Shown here in pieces: positions 47,379 to 58,874 of a DNA stretch of 64,000 nucleotides (position 1 is its first letter; the number at the start of each line of letters is the position of its first letter). The notes under the pieces were generated by a model, which made no database searches, had not been told where the DNA came from, and saw only the letters and a program-made list of their open reading frames with translations. The DNA is from Dasypus novemcinctus (taxonomy: Eukaryota > Chordata > Mammalia > Cingulata > Dasypodidae), in the NCBI RefSeq assembly GCF_030445035.2, contig NC_080673.1, positions 156,422,216 through 156,486,215 of the forward strand, given 5' to 3'. Made by a program: the position numbers and the translations under genes.

Positions 47379-47963
47379 TGTGGCAGATTGGTATTATTTA
47401 TGAATTCCAAAAATAGATACTGGATTGGGTTTGTAAACTGCTCTGTTCCTCTGGGCATATTAGACAGTATTAAATTCAGAGGTTTCACTTTTACTTCATT
47501 AGATTACGATTAGGGTTTTGATTTGGCCATATGAGTAGGAACATGGTGGGTGGGGGACTCACAAGGAAAACTTCACTGCAGAGGAGAGTTTGAGTTTTGA
47601 TGCTGGAGCCCCAGGAAGTAAATACACAGGAGAAGAACACAGAAGAATAAAGATGGCTCCATAGACAAGGCAGAGGCCCAGGGAAGAGAGATGAGCCTGA
47701 CAGTCTACAGCTGATCAGAGCAGCCGAGCCTGGGAAGAATTGTGCCCCAGGGAGAGACAAACCTTATTCCAGCCTACAGCTGAGACCAGAAGAAGCTGGG
47801 ACCACAGAGCTTGATCCAACATGTGGCAACAGACTTTGGTGAGGGAAGTAATTTACTGTTTATGACCTTGTTACTGTAAGCTTCTACCCCAAATAAATAC
47901 CCTTTATAAAAACCAACCAATTTCTGGTATTTTGCATCAACACCCCTTTAACTGACTAACACA
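47379..47963 (+). mobile_element. Solo LTR, xenarthran MaLR-like
   Basis: 585 bases, starting TGTGGCAGATTGGTATTATT and ending CTAACACA, with a perfect 5-bp TSD, GTGCC (47374-47378 and 47964-47968). It shares the start block with the LTR at 24228-24734 and has a polyadenylation block 'aaataaataccctttataaaaaccaaccaatttctggtatt'. Confidence 0.92.
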
Positions 47964-48337
47964 GTGCCCAAAATTTCTTTGGAAATTTTACCAGCTCATG
48001 AAATAAAAATGGGAACCAGTGCTCTAGAGTAATTGATAAAATAGATTTACAAGGAAATACTAAGTAATCTGAATGCTCCTAGAATTGTATTCTGGTTAAT
48101 TACTCATTTACATTGTGGGTTAACCTTTTTGTTTCTCCCTTGCTCATTCAATTTGACATGCATTCATTGAAAGCATGCATTTATGCCAGGCAAACTGAGG
48201 CTGATTCAAAGATGAATAACCATAGCCTTTGCTCTTAGAGCACCAGACTAGTGTGAGAGACAGAGAAAGAACCTAAGTTCTGTCCTTAATATGATGCCTA
48301 GGGTCAGACAAGACTCCAGGTAGAGAAGTCGCATAGA

Positions 48338-48380
48338 GAAATCAGTTGGGGAAGGAAAGAAATCAGTTGGGGAAGGAAAG
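48338..48380 (+). repeat. 21-bp tandem duplication
   Basis: AATCAGTTGGGGAAGGAAAG occurs twice, at ~48340 and ~48361, period 21. Probable replication slippage. Confidence 0.85.
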
Positions 48381-48433
48381 TGTAATCAGAGAAGGCTTCA
48401 TAGGGAAAGTAATGCTTCTAGTGTTTTTTTTTT

Positions 48434-48511
48434 AGGAGATACAGGGGAATGAACCCAGGACCTTGTATATGGGAGGCAGATGCTCAACCACTTGAGCTAC
48501 ATCCACTCCCT
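48434..48511 (-). mobile_element. Short tRNA-type SINE
   Basis: Antisense 'ttaggagatacaggggaatgaacccaggaccttgtatatgggaggcagatgctcaaccacttgagc'. First of the cluster up to 49.7 kb. Confidence 0.85.
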
Positions 48512-48563
48512 CTACTTGGTTTTGTTCTGTTTTTATTTTTAATTATTTATTTATTTATTTTTA

Positions 48564-48984
48564 AAAGATTTATTTATTTTATTTATTTCTCTCCTCTTCC
48601 CCCCGCCCCCCGCCCCAATTGTCTGTTCTCTGCGTCTATTTGCTACGTGTTCTTCTTTGTCCACTTCTGTTGTTGTCAGTGGCATGGGAATCTGTTTCTT
48701 TTTGTTGTGTCATCTTGTTGTGTCAGCTCTCTGTGTGCACACGGGGCCATTCCTGAGCAGGCTGCACTTTTCCTTCGCACTGGGCGACTCTCCCTACAGA
48801 GCGCACTCCTTGCGCGTGGGGCTCCCCTACGCGGGGGACACCCCTGCGTGGTAGGGCACTCCTTGCAGCACATCAGCACTGCGCATGGGCCAGCTCCACA
48901 TGGGTCAAGGAGGCCCGGGGTTTGAACCATGGACCTCCCATGTAGTAGGCAGATGCCCTAACCATTGGGTCAAGTCCGTTTCCC
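48564..48984 (-). mobile_element. DAS-SINE
   Basis: Full-length antisense copy from AAAGATTTATTTATTTTATT to the complement of GGGAAACGGACTTG. Confidence 0.94.
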
Positions 48985-49162
48985 TATTTTATTTATTTTT
49001 ATCCCACCGCCCTCGCCCCAGGGTGTTTGTGCTTGCTTCTGTTCTCTGTATCTTTTCATTTGTTGTGTGCTCACCTTCTTTTTAGGGGGTACCGAGAACC
49101 AAATCTGGGACCTCCCATGTGGTAGGTGGGGGTGTCCAATGGCTTGAGCCACCTCTGCTCCC
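48985..49162 (-). mobile_element. tRNA-type SINE
   Basis: Antisense: T-rich start, 'ctcaccttctttttagggggtaccgagaaccaaatctgggacctcccatgtggtagg', ending '...gagccacctctgctccc'. Confidence 0.85.
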
Positions 49163-49343
49163 ACTTGTTGTGTTTCTCATTGTGTTTCCTCATTGCATCA
49201 TCATGTTGCATCAACTTGCTGCACCACCCTGTTGCATCAGCTCGCTGTCTTGCTTGTATCTTTAGGAGGCACCAGGAATGGAACCTGGGACCTCTCCCAT
49301 GTAGCAGGTGGGTGCCCAACTGCTTGAGTCACATCTGCTTCCC
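49163..49343 (-). mobile_element. tRNA-type SINE
   Basis: Antisense: 'ttgttgtgtttctcattgtgtttcctcattgc...' then 'ggaggcaccaggaatggaacctgggacctctcccatgtagcaggtgggtgcccaactgcttgagtcacatctgcttccc'. Confidence 0.85.
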
Positions 49344-49361
49344 TCTATTGGGTGTTTTCTT

Positions 49362-49541
49362 AAAAAAGATTATTTATTTCTCCCGCTAGCCCTCCCCACC
49401 TCCCTGTTGTTTGCACTCTCTGTCTGCTCTCTGTGTCTGTTCGTCGTGTGCTCGTCTTCTTTTTACAAGGCACTAGGAACCAAACCTGGGACCTCCCATG
49501 TGGGAGGGAGGTGCCCAAAGACTTGAGCCACCTCTGCTCTT
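49362..49541 (-). mobile_element. tRNA-type SINE
   Basis: Antisense, starting 'aaaagattatttatttctcccgctagccc' and ending 'gagccacctctgctct', with 'ggcactaggaaccaaacctgggacctccc' internally. Confidence 0.85.
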
Positions 49542-49697
49542 GCTTGTTGTGTCTCTCATTGTATTTTCGTGTCGTGTGATCTCATTGCTTCAGCTTGCTG
49601 TCTTCCTTCTCTTCTTTAGGAGGCACAGGGAACTGAACCCAGGACCTCCCATGTGGAAGGCAGATGCCTAACTGCTTGAGCCTCATCTGCTTCCCCC
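49542..49697 (-). mobile_element. tRNA-type SINE
   Basis: Antisense: 'tgcttgttgtgtctctcattgtattttcg...', 'ggaggcacagggaactgaacccaggacctcccatgtggaagg', ending 'catctgcttccccc'. Last of the cluster. Confidence 0.85.
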
Positions 49698-49699
49698 TG

Positions 49700-50190
49700 C
49701 TCTATTGGGTTTTAATGGATGGATAGAGGGTACTCAGATAAGCAAGGAGGGGAAGGCTTTTCCATGCAGAGGGAATGACCTGTCCAAAGACATGGAGGCC
49801 TGAAAGAGCATGGTAGTTGATATTGATAAAGCAGACATTTCAAGTGTCAAATGAGGGAATGGCCAGAGAAGAAATGTGAGGGATAGACTGGAGACAGATT
49901 GTAAAGGGTCCTGTATGTTTGGCTAAGGTGCTTGGGCTATATTTAGGATGTGCCCTGAGAAATCTCTGAAGGGTTTAAAGCAGGAAAGAATAGAAAATCT
50001 TTCTAAAAATGTATTAATATCCCCTTTCTGAGTAATTGAATATACTGAACATAATTTAATCTTTTATTGATAACTAAAGATCTTCCAGTGATATTCCATG
50101 AACATCAGTTCTCATTTCACAAAGTAATATGGAGAGAGGTCTTGAGCCTTCTCTGTAGAGACCCAGGAATTATTTCTTGAAGTTTCTTTA
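49700..50190. other. No gene; possible ancient repeat
   Basis: 'gacctgtccaaagacatggaggcctgaaagagcatgg' and 'agattgtaaagggtcctgtatgtttggctaagg...tttaaagcagg' look like an old mammalian interspersed repeat, family unassigned. Confidence 0.35.
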
Positions 50191-50206
50191 TAAAAATCAA
50201 ATTACA

Positions 50207-50589
50207 GGGAAACGGACTTTGGCCCAGTGGTTAGGGCGTCCGTCTACCATATGGGAGGTCCGCGGTTCAAACCCCGGGCCTCCTTGACCCGTGTGGAGCT
50301 GGCCATGTGCAGCGCTGATGCGCGCAAGGAGTGCCGTGCCACGCAAGGGTGTCCCCCGCGTGCGGGAGCCCCACGCGCAAGGAGCGCGCCCATGAGGAAA
50401 GCCGCCCAGCGTGAAAAGAAAGAGCAGCCTGCCCAGGAATGGCACCGCCCACACTTCCCGTGCCGCTGACGACAACAGAAGCGGACAAAGAAACAAGACG
50501 CAGCAAACAGACACCAAGAACAGACAACCAGGGGAGGGGGGTTGGGAATTAAATAAATAAATAAATCTTTAAAAAAAAAAAAAAAAAAA
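50207..50589 (+). mobile_element. DAS-SINE with a duplicated tail and target
   Basis: Sense copy from GGGAAACGGACTTTGG with B-box GTTCAAACCC and long poly(A). Target sequence TCAAATTAC appears three times: 50197-50205 on the left, 50590-50598 and 50613-50621 on the right, the two right copies separated by a second A run. Confidence 0.93.
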
Positions 50590-50621
50590 TCAAATTACAA
50601 AAAAAAAAAAAATCAAATTAC

Positions 50622-51097
50622 CATAAACTTATTTTCTTTTTATTTGACTCTTTTTTTATGTTAATGAGGATCTGAGGGAACAGATTTTAGTTCACAGTTT
50701 CAATAATTGGATTTACCTTAACTTTATGCAATACCATTGGTTACTAGATGGTATCCACCTATGAGCTCTGAAGGAAACAAAGGGTAAAATTGTGCCACTT
50801 CTGGGTGGAATTTGGAAATTCATTATACTCTGGGGAGAATGGAGACTTTCATTTTTCTCTCTATTCTTAACTCAGCACATAATAGCTACTATATAAATGT
50901 ATGGTGAACTGAAAGGAATTTGCAGTAGGAAAAATAATGACTAAACTATTGTAGTTCTTTGAGGGGGTAGTTTTATATATAAACATGGAGAATAAGTGAT
51001 CATAATGTATTTCACTCTTTAAAAGACTAACAAAGATCTACATAAAAGGGACTTAAAAAGCTTTAGCCTTGTTGGCAGGTTGGGAGAATTTTTTTTT
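50622..51097. other. No recognised feature
   Basis: AT-rich; a possible L2-like tail at 50870-50930 is too short to support. Confidence 0.4.
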
Positions 51098-51484
51098 AAA
51101 GAATTATTTATTTATTCTCCCCTTCCCCAGTTGTTTCTGTGCCCGCTATCTGCTCTCTGTGTCCATTCACTGTGAGTTCTTCTGTGTCTGTTTGTCTTCG
51201 CTTTGAACCTTTCCAAGTGGGAGAGAGGTGCTCAAACTCTTGCGCCACCTGCTAGCTCCCTGGTCTGCTGCATCTCTTATTGTCTCTCCTCTATGTTTCT
51301 TTTTTGTTGCATCATCTTGCTGCACCAGGTCTCTGCTTGAACCAGCTTGCTGTGCGGGCTAGTACTCCTGCACAGGCCAGCACTCCATGTGGGCCAGGTG
51401 CCTTCACCAGCAGGCCCCAGGAATCGAACCCTGGACCTCGTATATGGTAGATGGGAGCCCAATTGCTTGAGCCACAACTGCCTC
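51098..51484 (-). mobile_element. DAS-related SINE
   Basis: Antisense copy starting 'aaagaattatttatttattctccccttccccagttg' and ending 'gaatcgaaccctggacctcgtatatggtagatgggagcccaattgcttgagccacaactgcctcctg'. Its middle is shorter than the main DAS type. Confidence 0.85.
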
Positions 51485-53439
51485 CTGAATATTTCTTTTT
51501 AAAAAATGGGACTCTGGCTTAGAGGTGGATAGCAAAGATAGGGAGATAATATCCCTTTGCATGAGACAGTACAAATTGTATAGTTCTCCAGGGTTGGACT
51601 TGGGACTGTGTTTAGTAACTATGAACATTCTTAAAAACGACCTGCACATTGTAATCTACTGGTTGGTAGATTTTCTAAATTCTTCCATACTGCCCTAATG
51701 GGAGCATTAGTATAAGGAGGCTAGATATGTGTGCTAAAAAGTGAGAAATGATCCTAGTGTGGGCAAGTGTAAAATCTTTGGGGAAAAAATGTAAATTTTA
51801 CTTATAAGGTAATGATCTCAGTGGTTACTATAGACACTTTCTGAAGTTATGAACCCAGTATGCTAGAGTAAAAAAAAAAACAGCAATAACAGGCTGGGTA
51901 TTGTAAAGCAGGTGTTTTAGAAAGAACTTGAAAATATCATAAAACTGCTAGTGTGTACACACCTGAAAAAACTTGAAAACTGCAGGTGTGTACACACCTG
52001 AAATACTGGATGTCTTTATCTTAAGGAGTTCATACTAGATATTTGAAGATAGAATATACTTATTATATTCCCACGTAGAATACTAGAACTCAGAAGCAGT
52101 CTGAGAGAAGAGAAAATCAGAAGTAGTATGCTTTGTTTGCAGGAAAAAAAAAAAAGGAAAATGTAGCAAGCCCAAAATAGGGGTTTAGTTTTTAGGCATC
52201 TCATAGGGGATTTATATGTAATTGTGAAGACCGTATAAATATAATCCTGATTTCCTTTCTTTTGTATCCAAAAGCCAATAAAACATGGACACTCTTGCCT
52301 TCTCTTTCTCCTTTTCGATATTTATGGGTACCCGCAGGAGATTTTTCATCGGAGCTCAAAGATAAGTCCCGTGGACTTTCAACGTTTATTTCGCCCTCTC
52401 TTGCACTAGTCCCTCCTCCTGGGGTACTGCAGGGCACTGCCACTTTCTGGGTACCACTGGGTTCCGCTGGAGGTATGGTATCACTGCAAATGCATTAAGG
52501 CCCCCGAGGGCCAAAGTCTTTCAAAGTAGTAGCCAAGAGGGAAAGAATACGTAATCCTTTCCTCCAACATCCTTTGATAGATACCAAAGTAGTAGTTGTA
52601 CCCCAATTTTGGAAATTTTAGTGGGAAAGTCCATTCTGGTTCTTAATCAATCTCCAGTGGGAAACTGGGGAAATCCAATGGTACACCGCACCAGGCTGTC
52701 CTTAAGAATTTTTCCTCTCTTTTCAGAGGTGAGGTTTTGCTGTAAGGTCAAGCTTCTGGTGCCAGATTACCTCTCTCCCTAGTGAGACACATTTTCTTCA
52801 GACAGGCAGCAAAATCCCTCAGGGAATAACCTGGCGCAGGACTGGGATCCATCTGGGCTACCGTTTAAGCAAGGGGGAACGACGTCCTCAGCTTTGAGGT
52901 TGGCATTAGGGGGAACCATCTGTTTAATCTTTTCAAAAAAGTAAAATTTAGCTATCGTGACAAACTCCGGGGCGTCAGAGAGGACGTGACTTGCGTGGAA
53001 CTTCTAGTGGAAAGAATTTAAATGATTTTTAAGTGACTGAAAGACAAACAAGAAAACTTCCAGGTTTGCAAAAACCTTCAAGCTCTTACAGAGTGGCTAA
53101 ATGCCGGTAGAAGAAACGGTATGAGTGTAGTGAATAGTGAGTGAAAACTTGTTGAATAAATGAGGAATTAATACTAGAATCTCAGGTATTCTAACTCAAT
53201 CTAACCACTCCATTCATTAGACCACAGGATAAGATTCCATAGGATCCCAGGGCCAAGTGCGGACACACTGCACCCTGGGAGAGGATTTTGAAATTTTCTC
53301 CTTTCTGGCTTTCCCCGACAGAAGCTGAGAGTTTGTCCAAGACCGCTAACATTTAAAGGGAAAGGCGTTTAAAAGAGAGCAAAGGACAGAGGACCTTGCT
53401 GCTGTATTTCTCAAACCCGTAAAGGGAGAGCGGTAAAGG
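51485..53439. other. Unique sequence upstream of CpG island 2
   Basis: No repeats recognised. 52260-53200 is progressively less AT-rich towards the promoter. It contains the palindromic repeat described separately. Confidence 0.4.
51942..52003. repeat. Direct repeat containing an 18-bp perfect palindrome
   Basis: AAACTGC-(2 nt)-GTGTGTACACACCTGAAA occurs twice, starting at 51942 and 51977, period 35. In the second copy CAGGTGTGTACACACCTG (51983-52000) equals its own reverse complement. It has CAGGTG E-box-type ends and AGGTGTG/CACACCT half-sites like those of T-box factors. Confidence 0.9.
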
Positions 53440-54760
53440 ATAAGGGGCGTGCAGCCTAGCTTCTCCCTCGCCCAATCAGGTGCACAGGAAGATGTCCTTC
53501 TACCAATAAAAATAAAGTTCGCTTTCCGGAGGCGGGAGGGTGAGCCTTGACTGCCAGTTCTTCAAAGCAACGCTAGAGGAGAGGACAGAGAGTGATTAGA
53601 GGTAGGACCAATCCGGGAAAGGGGGCGGTGAGGGGGTGGGGGTAACTGTGAGCGGCGGCTCCACTGGCCAGTGGAGGACAAGGATTGCGGTTCCTGTTGT
53701 AGTCCTTCTCGCCAATCAGAAGGGCGAGGGGGTGGGCGGGGCGGAGAGGAGGTGGGCAGAGCCCGGGGCACCGCCGGGCGGCCGTCGGGCGCTGGGAGAC
53801 TGAGGGAGAGAGAGAGAAATCCGGTTAAAATCTCAGTCCCAGGGAGGTTTAACCACGGATCGGTGCCGATCGGATTATTCCTTAAAGGGGACGCGCCATT
53901 GTCCAGGGATTGGAGCCTAGGGGGCTCCAGGGCGGGGACCGGCGGCGCCCGAGGAGCAAGGCAGCTGCACTTGGACTGGGGACCGGTAGGTGTTGCCCGG
54001 GGAAAGGCGCCTCATTTCACTTTCTCTTCCAGCGCGGGGCCGGCGCGGGGGTGTCTGCCGGCCGGCGTCCACGGCCCCGGCAGGAGGCGAGGTCGCCGGC
54101 CCGGAGCCGCTGCCCTTCTGGTCGAAGCCGAGAGGGAGGAGGGCCGGGGGCTGGCGGGCTCCGCCGCCCGTAACGGACACCGGCCGCCGCACAGCCCCGG
54201 TCTCAACCGAAAACCCGCGGGAGCGGCGGCGCATCCGCGGGGAGCGCCGCGCGCCCCGCTGCTCTCGCGCGCTCTTCCCCCGCGCGCGCCCCGCTCTCCT
54301 CGCGCGCTCCGCCTTCTCGGGGACTCGCCGGAGCCGCCCCTCGGCGGAGGAAGGCGGCGGCGGAGGGACAGAGGGCGGTTGCGGCCACGGCCTCTCCACC
54401 CGGCCCGTGACAGGGGCTTGAGCCCGGCGCCTGGCGGTGCAGGCGGGAAGGGGCGGTGGGGAGCGCCGGAGCGCGCGGAGGTCGCCGCTCCGGCATTGTC
54501 CCCCCTCGCCTTCGCTTTGGTCTCCGCCCACTGTTCACGGCCGTAGGGAGTGGGGCGGACGAGGGCGCTGTCTCCGCGCCGCTCGGGGCCCGGCCGCGCA
54601 CCCCCAGACCTGGAGCCTCACCGAGCCGTCCCCGCGGGCGAGGCTGGGCCGGCGGCGGAGTGAGGGCTTTGCTGCCCTCATTCTCAGCACCGGCGCAGGC
54701 CGCCGGGGCGCTGAGCTCTTCCTTGCAACTTTACTTTGTCGTTCGATGGAAGTTGTTGCT
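53440..54760 (+). promoter_or_regulatory. CpG-island promoter (orphan island 2)
   Basis: A strongly CpG-dense region. Four CCAAT boxes lie at 53472, 53503, 53608 and 53712, with GC boxes at 53621-53630 and 53734-53744, and a possible weak TATA-like AATAAAAATAAAG near 53505. The spacing resembles NF-Y/Sp1-driven housekeeping promoters. Transcription probably starts near 53.75-53.9 kb and runs rightwards. A candidate donor, GACCG then GTAGGT, is at 53985/53986. A 291-codon frame at 53671-54546 crosses this and looks like a GC-driven accident. Confidence 0.75.
53790..53985 (+). other. Candidate first exon (non-coding or short coding)
   Basis: Inferred from promoter elements and a donor GTAGGT at 53986. 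Start site unknown. The gene is not recognised; direction is favoured by the CCAAT/GC-box arrangement and by the exon candidate to the right. Confidence 0.3.
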
Positions 54761-54999
54761 TCCGGGGCTGCAGGTTCTTGGGGTATAGGCTCGTTTCCTG
54801 CGTTCTGGAGAGACTCATTTTTAAGGCGAAATAGTTCCTGGTTGCTGTCGGTCTGCCTATCATCCCAGTTTCATTACTCGCCCCTTAAAATCGCATCTCC
54901 GGTGGGTTTGCAATCATATGGAAGCATTAACTTCTCCCAGGCCTAGATAATGTGAGAAGAAAAGAGGGGGTGGGGTTAATGGGGGACAGGAGCTCTAGG

Positions 55000-57900
55000 T
55001 AGAGTCGATTTGCCTTACCTTTTAAATTGTGCCAAGTATAACCTGGATTCTTTGGCGGAGGTTCTTTTTGACGGGTCGGATTAAAAAAAGAAAAACACGT
55101 TGCTAGGCTCAGTCGGATTAGGAAAAAAAATAGACTTGATGGAAGTAAAATTGGCTTTGTAAAATGATGCTCTGCCTAGCAGCTGTCTTCTGTAAAGTTG
55201 ATTTCTGGTACTGAACTCATAAGCATTATAATTAGTAATGGCAACTTTTACTATTGATAAAAACAAGTATAAGAGATTTTTCGTCTGGGACGTTATGCAG
55301 TACCATGCCTGTCAGTACTTGCTGAAGAAATCATATTTAGAAACAGCACATGCTTTGTTAGAGACCTTATTTAGAAGAGGAATGTTTTTGTAATCATTCA
55401 TTTTTGATAGTTTCTTCTTGTGCAATACTTTGTACAGTACTTGCATGTGCAAGATACAACCCTGTAAACAAGTAGCAGTGGGTATATTATTCTGTAGGCT
55501 CTATGCTCGCTACTCATTATCAAAAGTAGTCTTTTCCTCCTCTTAGTAATTTTGTAAAATTACTTCTCTAAGGAGAGTGAATTTTGTTCAAACACCTGGC
55601 CCAGTGTTTTTTTTTTTTTTTTTTTTTTAGCGATACTGAACTCAAAATGTTCATTGATTACCTCATTGGTAACTTTCAGAGTAATGTGGAACATTATCCT
55701 AATATATATACATAGGTTCAGTAATAAAAACAAAGGGAAAACTAAACAAACTGACAGTTTCAGATAATGTCTGGAATATATTTTAGTCTCATAGAATTCA
55801 GGAAATGAAGATACACAAAAACATGACTTTTGTAGCAATCTTGATGGTATCTTGCATTTTTACATCTAGTATTTCCTTTTTTTTGGTGATAAGGATGTTG
55901 GGTGAGCTTCCAGGCAAAACCTTCCTGTCCGGCTCATTATACTTAGTAGAAATCTAAAACAAGTTGCAACTTTTAGTCTTTGTTTACTTATTTACCCCTT
56001 ATTTATACAATAGAGGAAAGAATGAATAAACTTTAGAGCAGTACATGTAATAGTATTAAATAAAACGTTTGGGAAGATTATCTTTGAAATATCTAGACTT
56101 CTTCCTACATGTTCTTTTCTGTGTGCTTTTCATATTGTTTTAAACACACACGTATATGCATATGTATTTATGACATATACATTGCCAAGACATTTCCTAA
56201 GTTGTGAACTATCCTATGAGATCCTTGAGAGCTAGGAATGTCCTTCATTTCTCTCTAGATTTATTTGTCCTCTAGTACCTTTCTTGTATACAAGTATGTT
56301 GTCTCAGGTTTTATATTTGTGACACAAAAAGATGGGAGTTTTACGAAGGCTGCTTGAGATACTTATTATTATTTTAAATAAACACTTCTCTGAACAAGTT
56401 ATGCCAAAGAAAAACAATTGGTTCAGTGTCTGGGGGGAGATATACTTATGGTTTTGTGCACAAAATTGTGATTTAATTGTTTATAATCTCTCTTCCACAA
56501 ACACCTTTTGTGATGGTGATTGCTTGATTATTAGAACTAAATTTAATCTGTCAATGATATCTTTTTGAGTACTTACTTATTAAAAGTGTATTGTGGGAAG
56601 ATGAAGTAGAAGTGGATGGCAGTCATTGCCCTCAGAGGTATTTGGTTTAATGGGAAGATGCAAAATTATTCTCCATAGGGGAAAGTAGCAAGTACAAAGT
56701 AACACTGACCCGATTCCATGCTAAAATGGTAAAGGAATATTGGAGTGAAAGAAGAAAGCTAAGTTAGATGGGAAAGTTTTCATGATTTTAGCAGATTATA
56801 AAAATATTATGTATGTTCTCAACTTGAAAACTTTTTATCTATTTAAAAAAAACAAAAACCTTTAGGAGTAGAGCGTGGTGTGTACTCTGAATTTCGACTA
56901 CTGTTACCTCAGGAGAAGGAACATTCATCCTAGCCCGGCTCACAGGTCACTTTGACTACAAGCTCTTCCTCTGTTCTCCTAATCAGAAATAACTGCCCTT
57001 TCTCTTGCTCTTGTAAACTTCTCTTAAGGTACAAGCCATGGTCTGACTAGTTTATGATTATGTGTGCATATTTCCCTCATTCAGTAGATTGTGGACTTTG
57101 GTAAATGCCATTAACAAAAGTTGGAGTCCTTTCATTTTTACTGTTGCTGAAAGTACTTGAACAGTTTTACAGGACTATGAACTATAAAGAAGTTCAAGTT
57201 TAGTTTTATTTGGGGAAAGTGTGTGTGTGTTTAAAGGGAAAAAGAACATTTTTTTCCTTATCACCAAAGCTTCACATGCTCATTGTAAAAAATTCATATG
57301 ATAGGATTGTGTAATTTAGAAATTAGTGTCCCATAACACTGCTTTTATCATATTGTAACTATTGTTAATGGTTTGGTGTTTATTTTTATGGTTTTTCTTT
57401 TTTTCACCTTCAGACAGGACTGATTTAAACTCTGTTTTGTACATGAAAGTTTTAATTAGTAAAATTTTTTTACTGAGAACGGAGACATGCAATATACTTT
57501 TATACACTTATATATTATTTCTTTGGGTTTCATAATCTAGTTCCTTTTTTCTTTGGCTACAAGGCTGCCACCAGTATGTTTGTGTTCAAAATGTAGCCTT
57601 CAAAATAATTTCAAACATAGATCAAAACTTGTGTTCCTGAACAGTTTACTTGCTTTCACCCTAAAATATTGTTGAAGTCCGTTCTCTGAGCATGGATTCT
57701 TCGCATCTCTAGAAGGAGCATTACAAACTGCTCTGAGACTGTCAACAGGCACACCTCAGAGTACCTATTCCCCTATGAAAGGCATGAGAGTGATTTTGGT
57801 CATGCTTCTTTATATTCATTAATCATTTTGGTGACTCTCTTCAAGTAAGCAACTTATGTCTCAAGTTCTGCAGACTGCACTTAGGTAAAGAATAATACTT

Positions 57901-58770
57901 TAAAAGAAATTAAAAGTACTTAGTAAGAGTCCTAATTATTGCTGAATATAATGTGATGCTTACATTGTTGGTTCCAAATATATTTTGCAAGATACCCTTT
58001 ATCTGATTAAAACGTTTAAAATGCTTTAAAACATTTAGAGGAGAAAGCAGATTGCTTCAGATCAGTATGGATTCCTTACGAACAAGTCATGATTGATATA
58101 AACTTCACTTTTAATATGGATTACCAACACACAGTTAAGGCAAAAATCTTCACAGTGTAAACCTTAAGGGAGTTTCCTATGTCATAGAGTAAGGCTAAAT
58201 ATTGAGATATTTGCTGCATTATTTCTAATGTCCTTACAAGCACCTTGCGTACAATTGTTCCTATTTAGTTTTCTATGTCCTTTCTAATTCATAGCATTAT
58301 AAATGATAGTATAATTTGCAGTAAGTGAATAAATAAAATTAAATTTATCCAAAAACTAAAAACAAAACCAAAAATAGCACTTTATAAGTTGATCATGAGC
58401 TTGTATTGTGCCTATACAATACTGGTGACCTGATAAGCACTTAATAAGTGTGTATTGATTGCCTTATCTCTGTGATCATAGACACATTCTTCTGCTACAG
58501 TTGAACTTATTTTCCATCTTGTAATAGTAATAGTAGTTAACATTTACTGAGAGCTTAACTTGGACTAGGTAATGTGATAAGTAATTTATATGTTCTTTTA
58601 GTGTAAAATAATGCAGTTTATTTTTCTACATATTTCTGTAAGTAACTCCGTTTTTTTTTTTTTGTCATTTTTAAAGGCTTCTGATTATGTCTTTGTCTTT
58701 TCAAGATTAATTTAAACACTTTTGGTCAAACCTAAGATACTTTGATGCTGGTGCTTTCTTGATCTTTCCA
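55000..58770. other. Putative first intron, no recognised gene
   Basis: AT-rich unique-looking sequence with a T-run at 55606-55628. A possible MIR lies at 58505-58640 (listed separately) and an L2-like tail may lie at 56200-56300. Confidence 0.4.
58505..58640 (+). mobile_element. MIR SINE
   Basis: 'taatagtagttaacatttactgagagcttaacttggactaggtaatgtgataagtaatttatatgttc' follows the MIR head consensus ('tagctaacatttattgagcgcttactatgtgccaggcac'). Confidence 0.6.
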
Positions 58771-58771
58771 G

Positions 58772-58829
58772 GAGGTGTCAACAGAAGATTTTCACACAAC
58801 TACATCCTGGCTGTTGGGTGACAGCAATT
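58772..58829 (+). other. Candidate small exon of the gene from island 2
   Basis: A 58-base segment preceded by a pyrimidine-rich acceptor ending CTTTCCAG (58764-58771) and followed by a donor GTAAGAG (58830). Two frames are open; one reads EVSTEDFHTTTSWLLGDSN. There is no ATG, so it is either 5'UTR or an internal coding exon with phase change. Splice sites are good but such sites occur by chance; no protein family is recognised. Confidence 0.35.
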
Positions 58830-58874
58830 GTAAGAGACATTTCTACTTCAGAGAGATTAACGTGTTTTTTTATG

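Noticed and set aside
53671-54546. 291-codon open frame in the CpG island
   Set aside because: Crosses the promoter, donor-like sites and Arg/Gly/Pro-rich low-complexity sequence; overlapping frames on both strands are equally long, as expected in GC-rich DNA with few stop codons.
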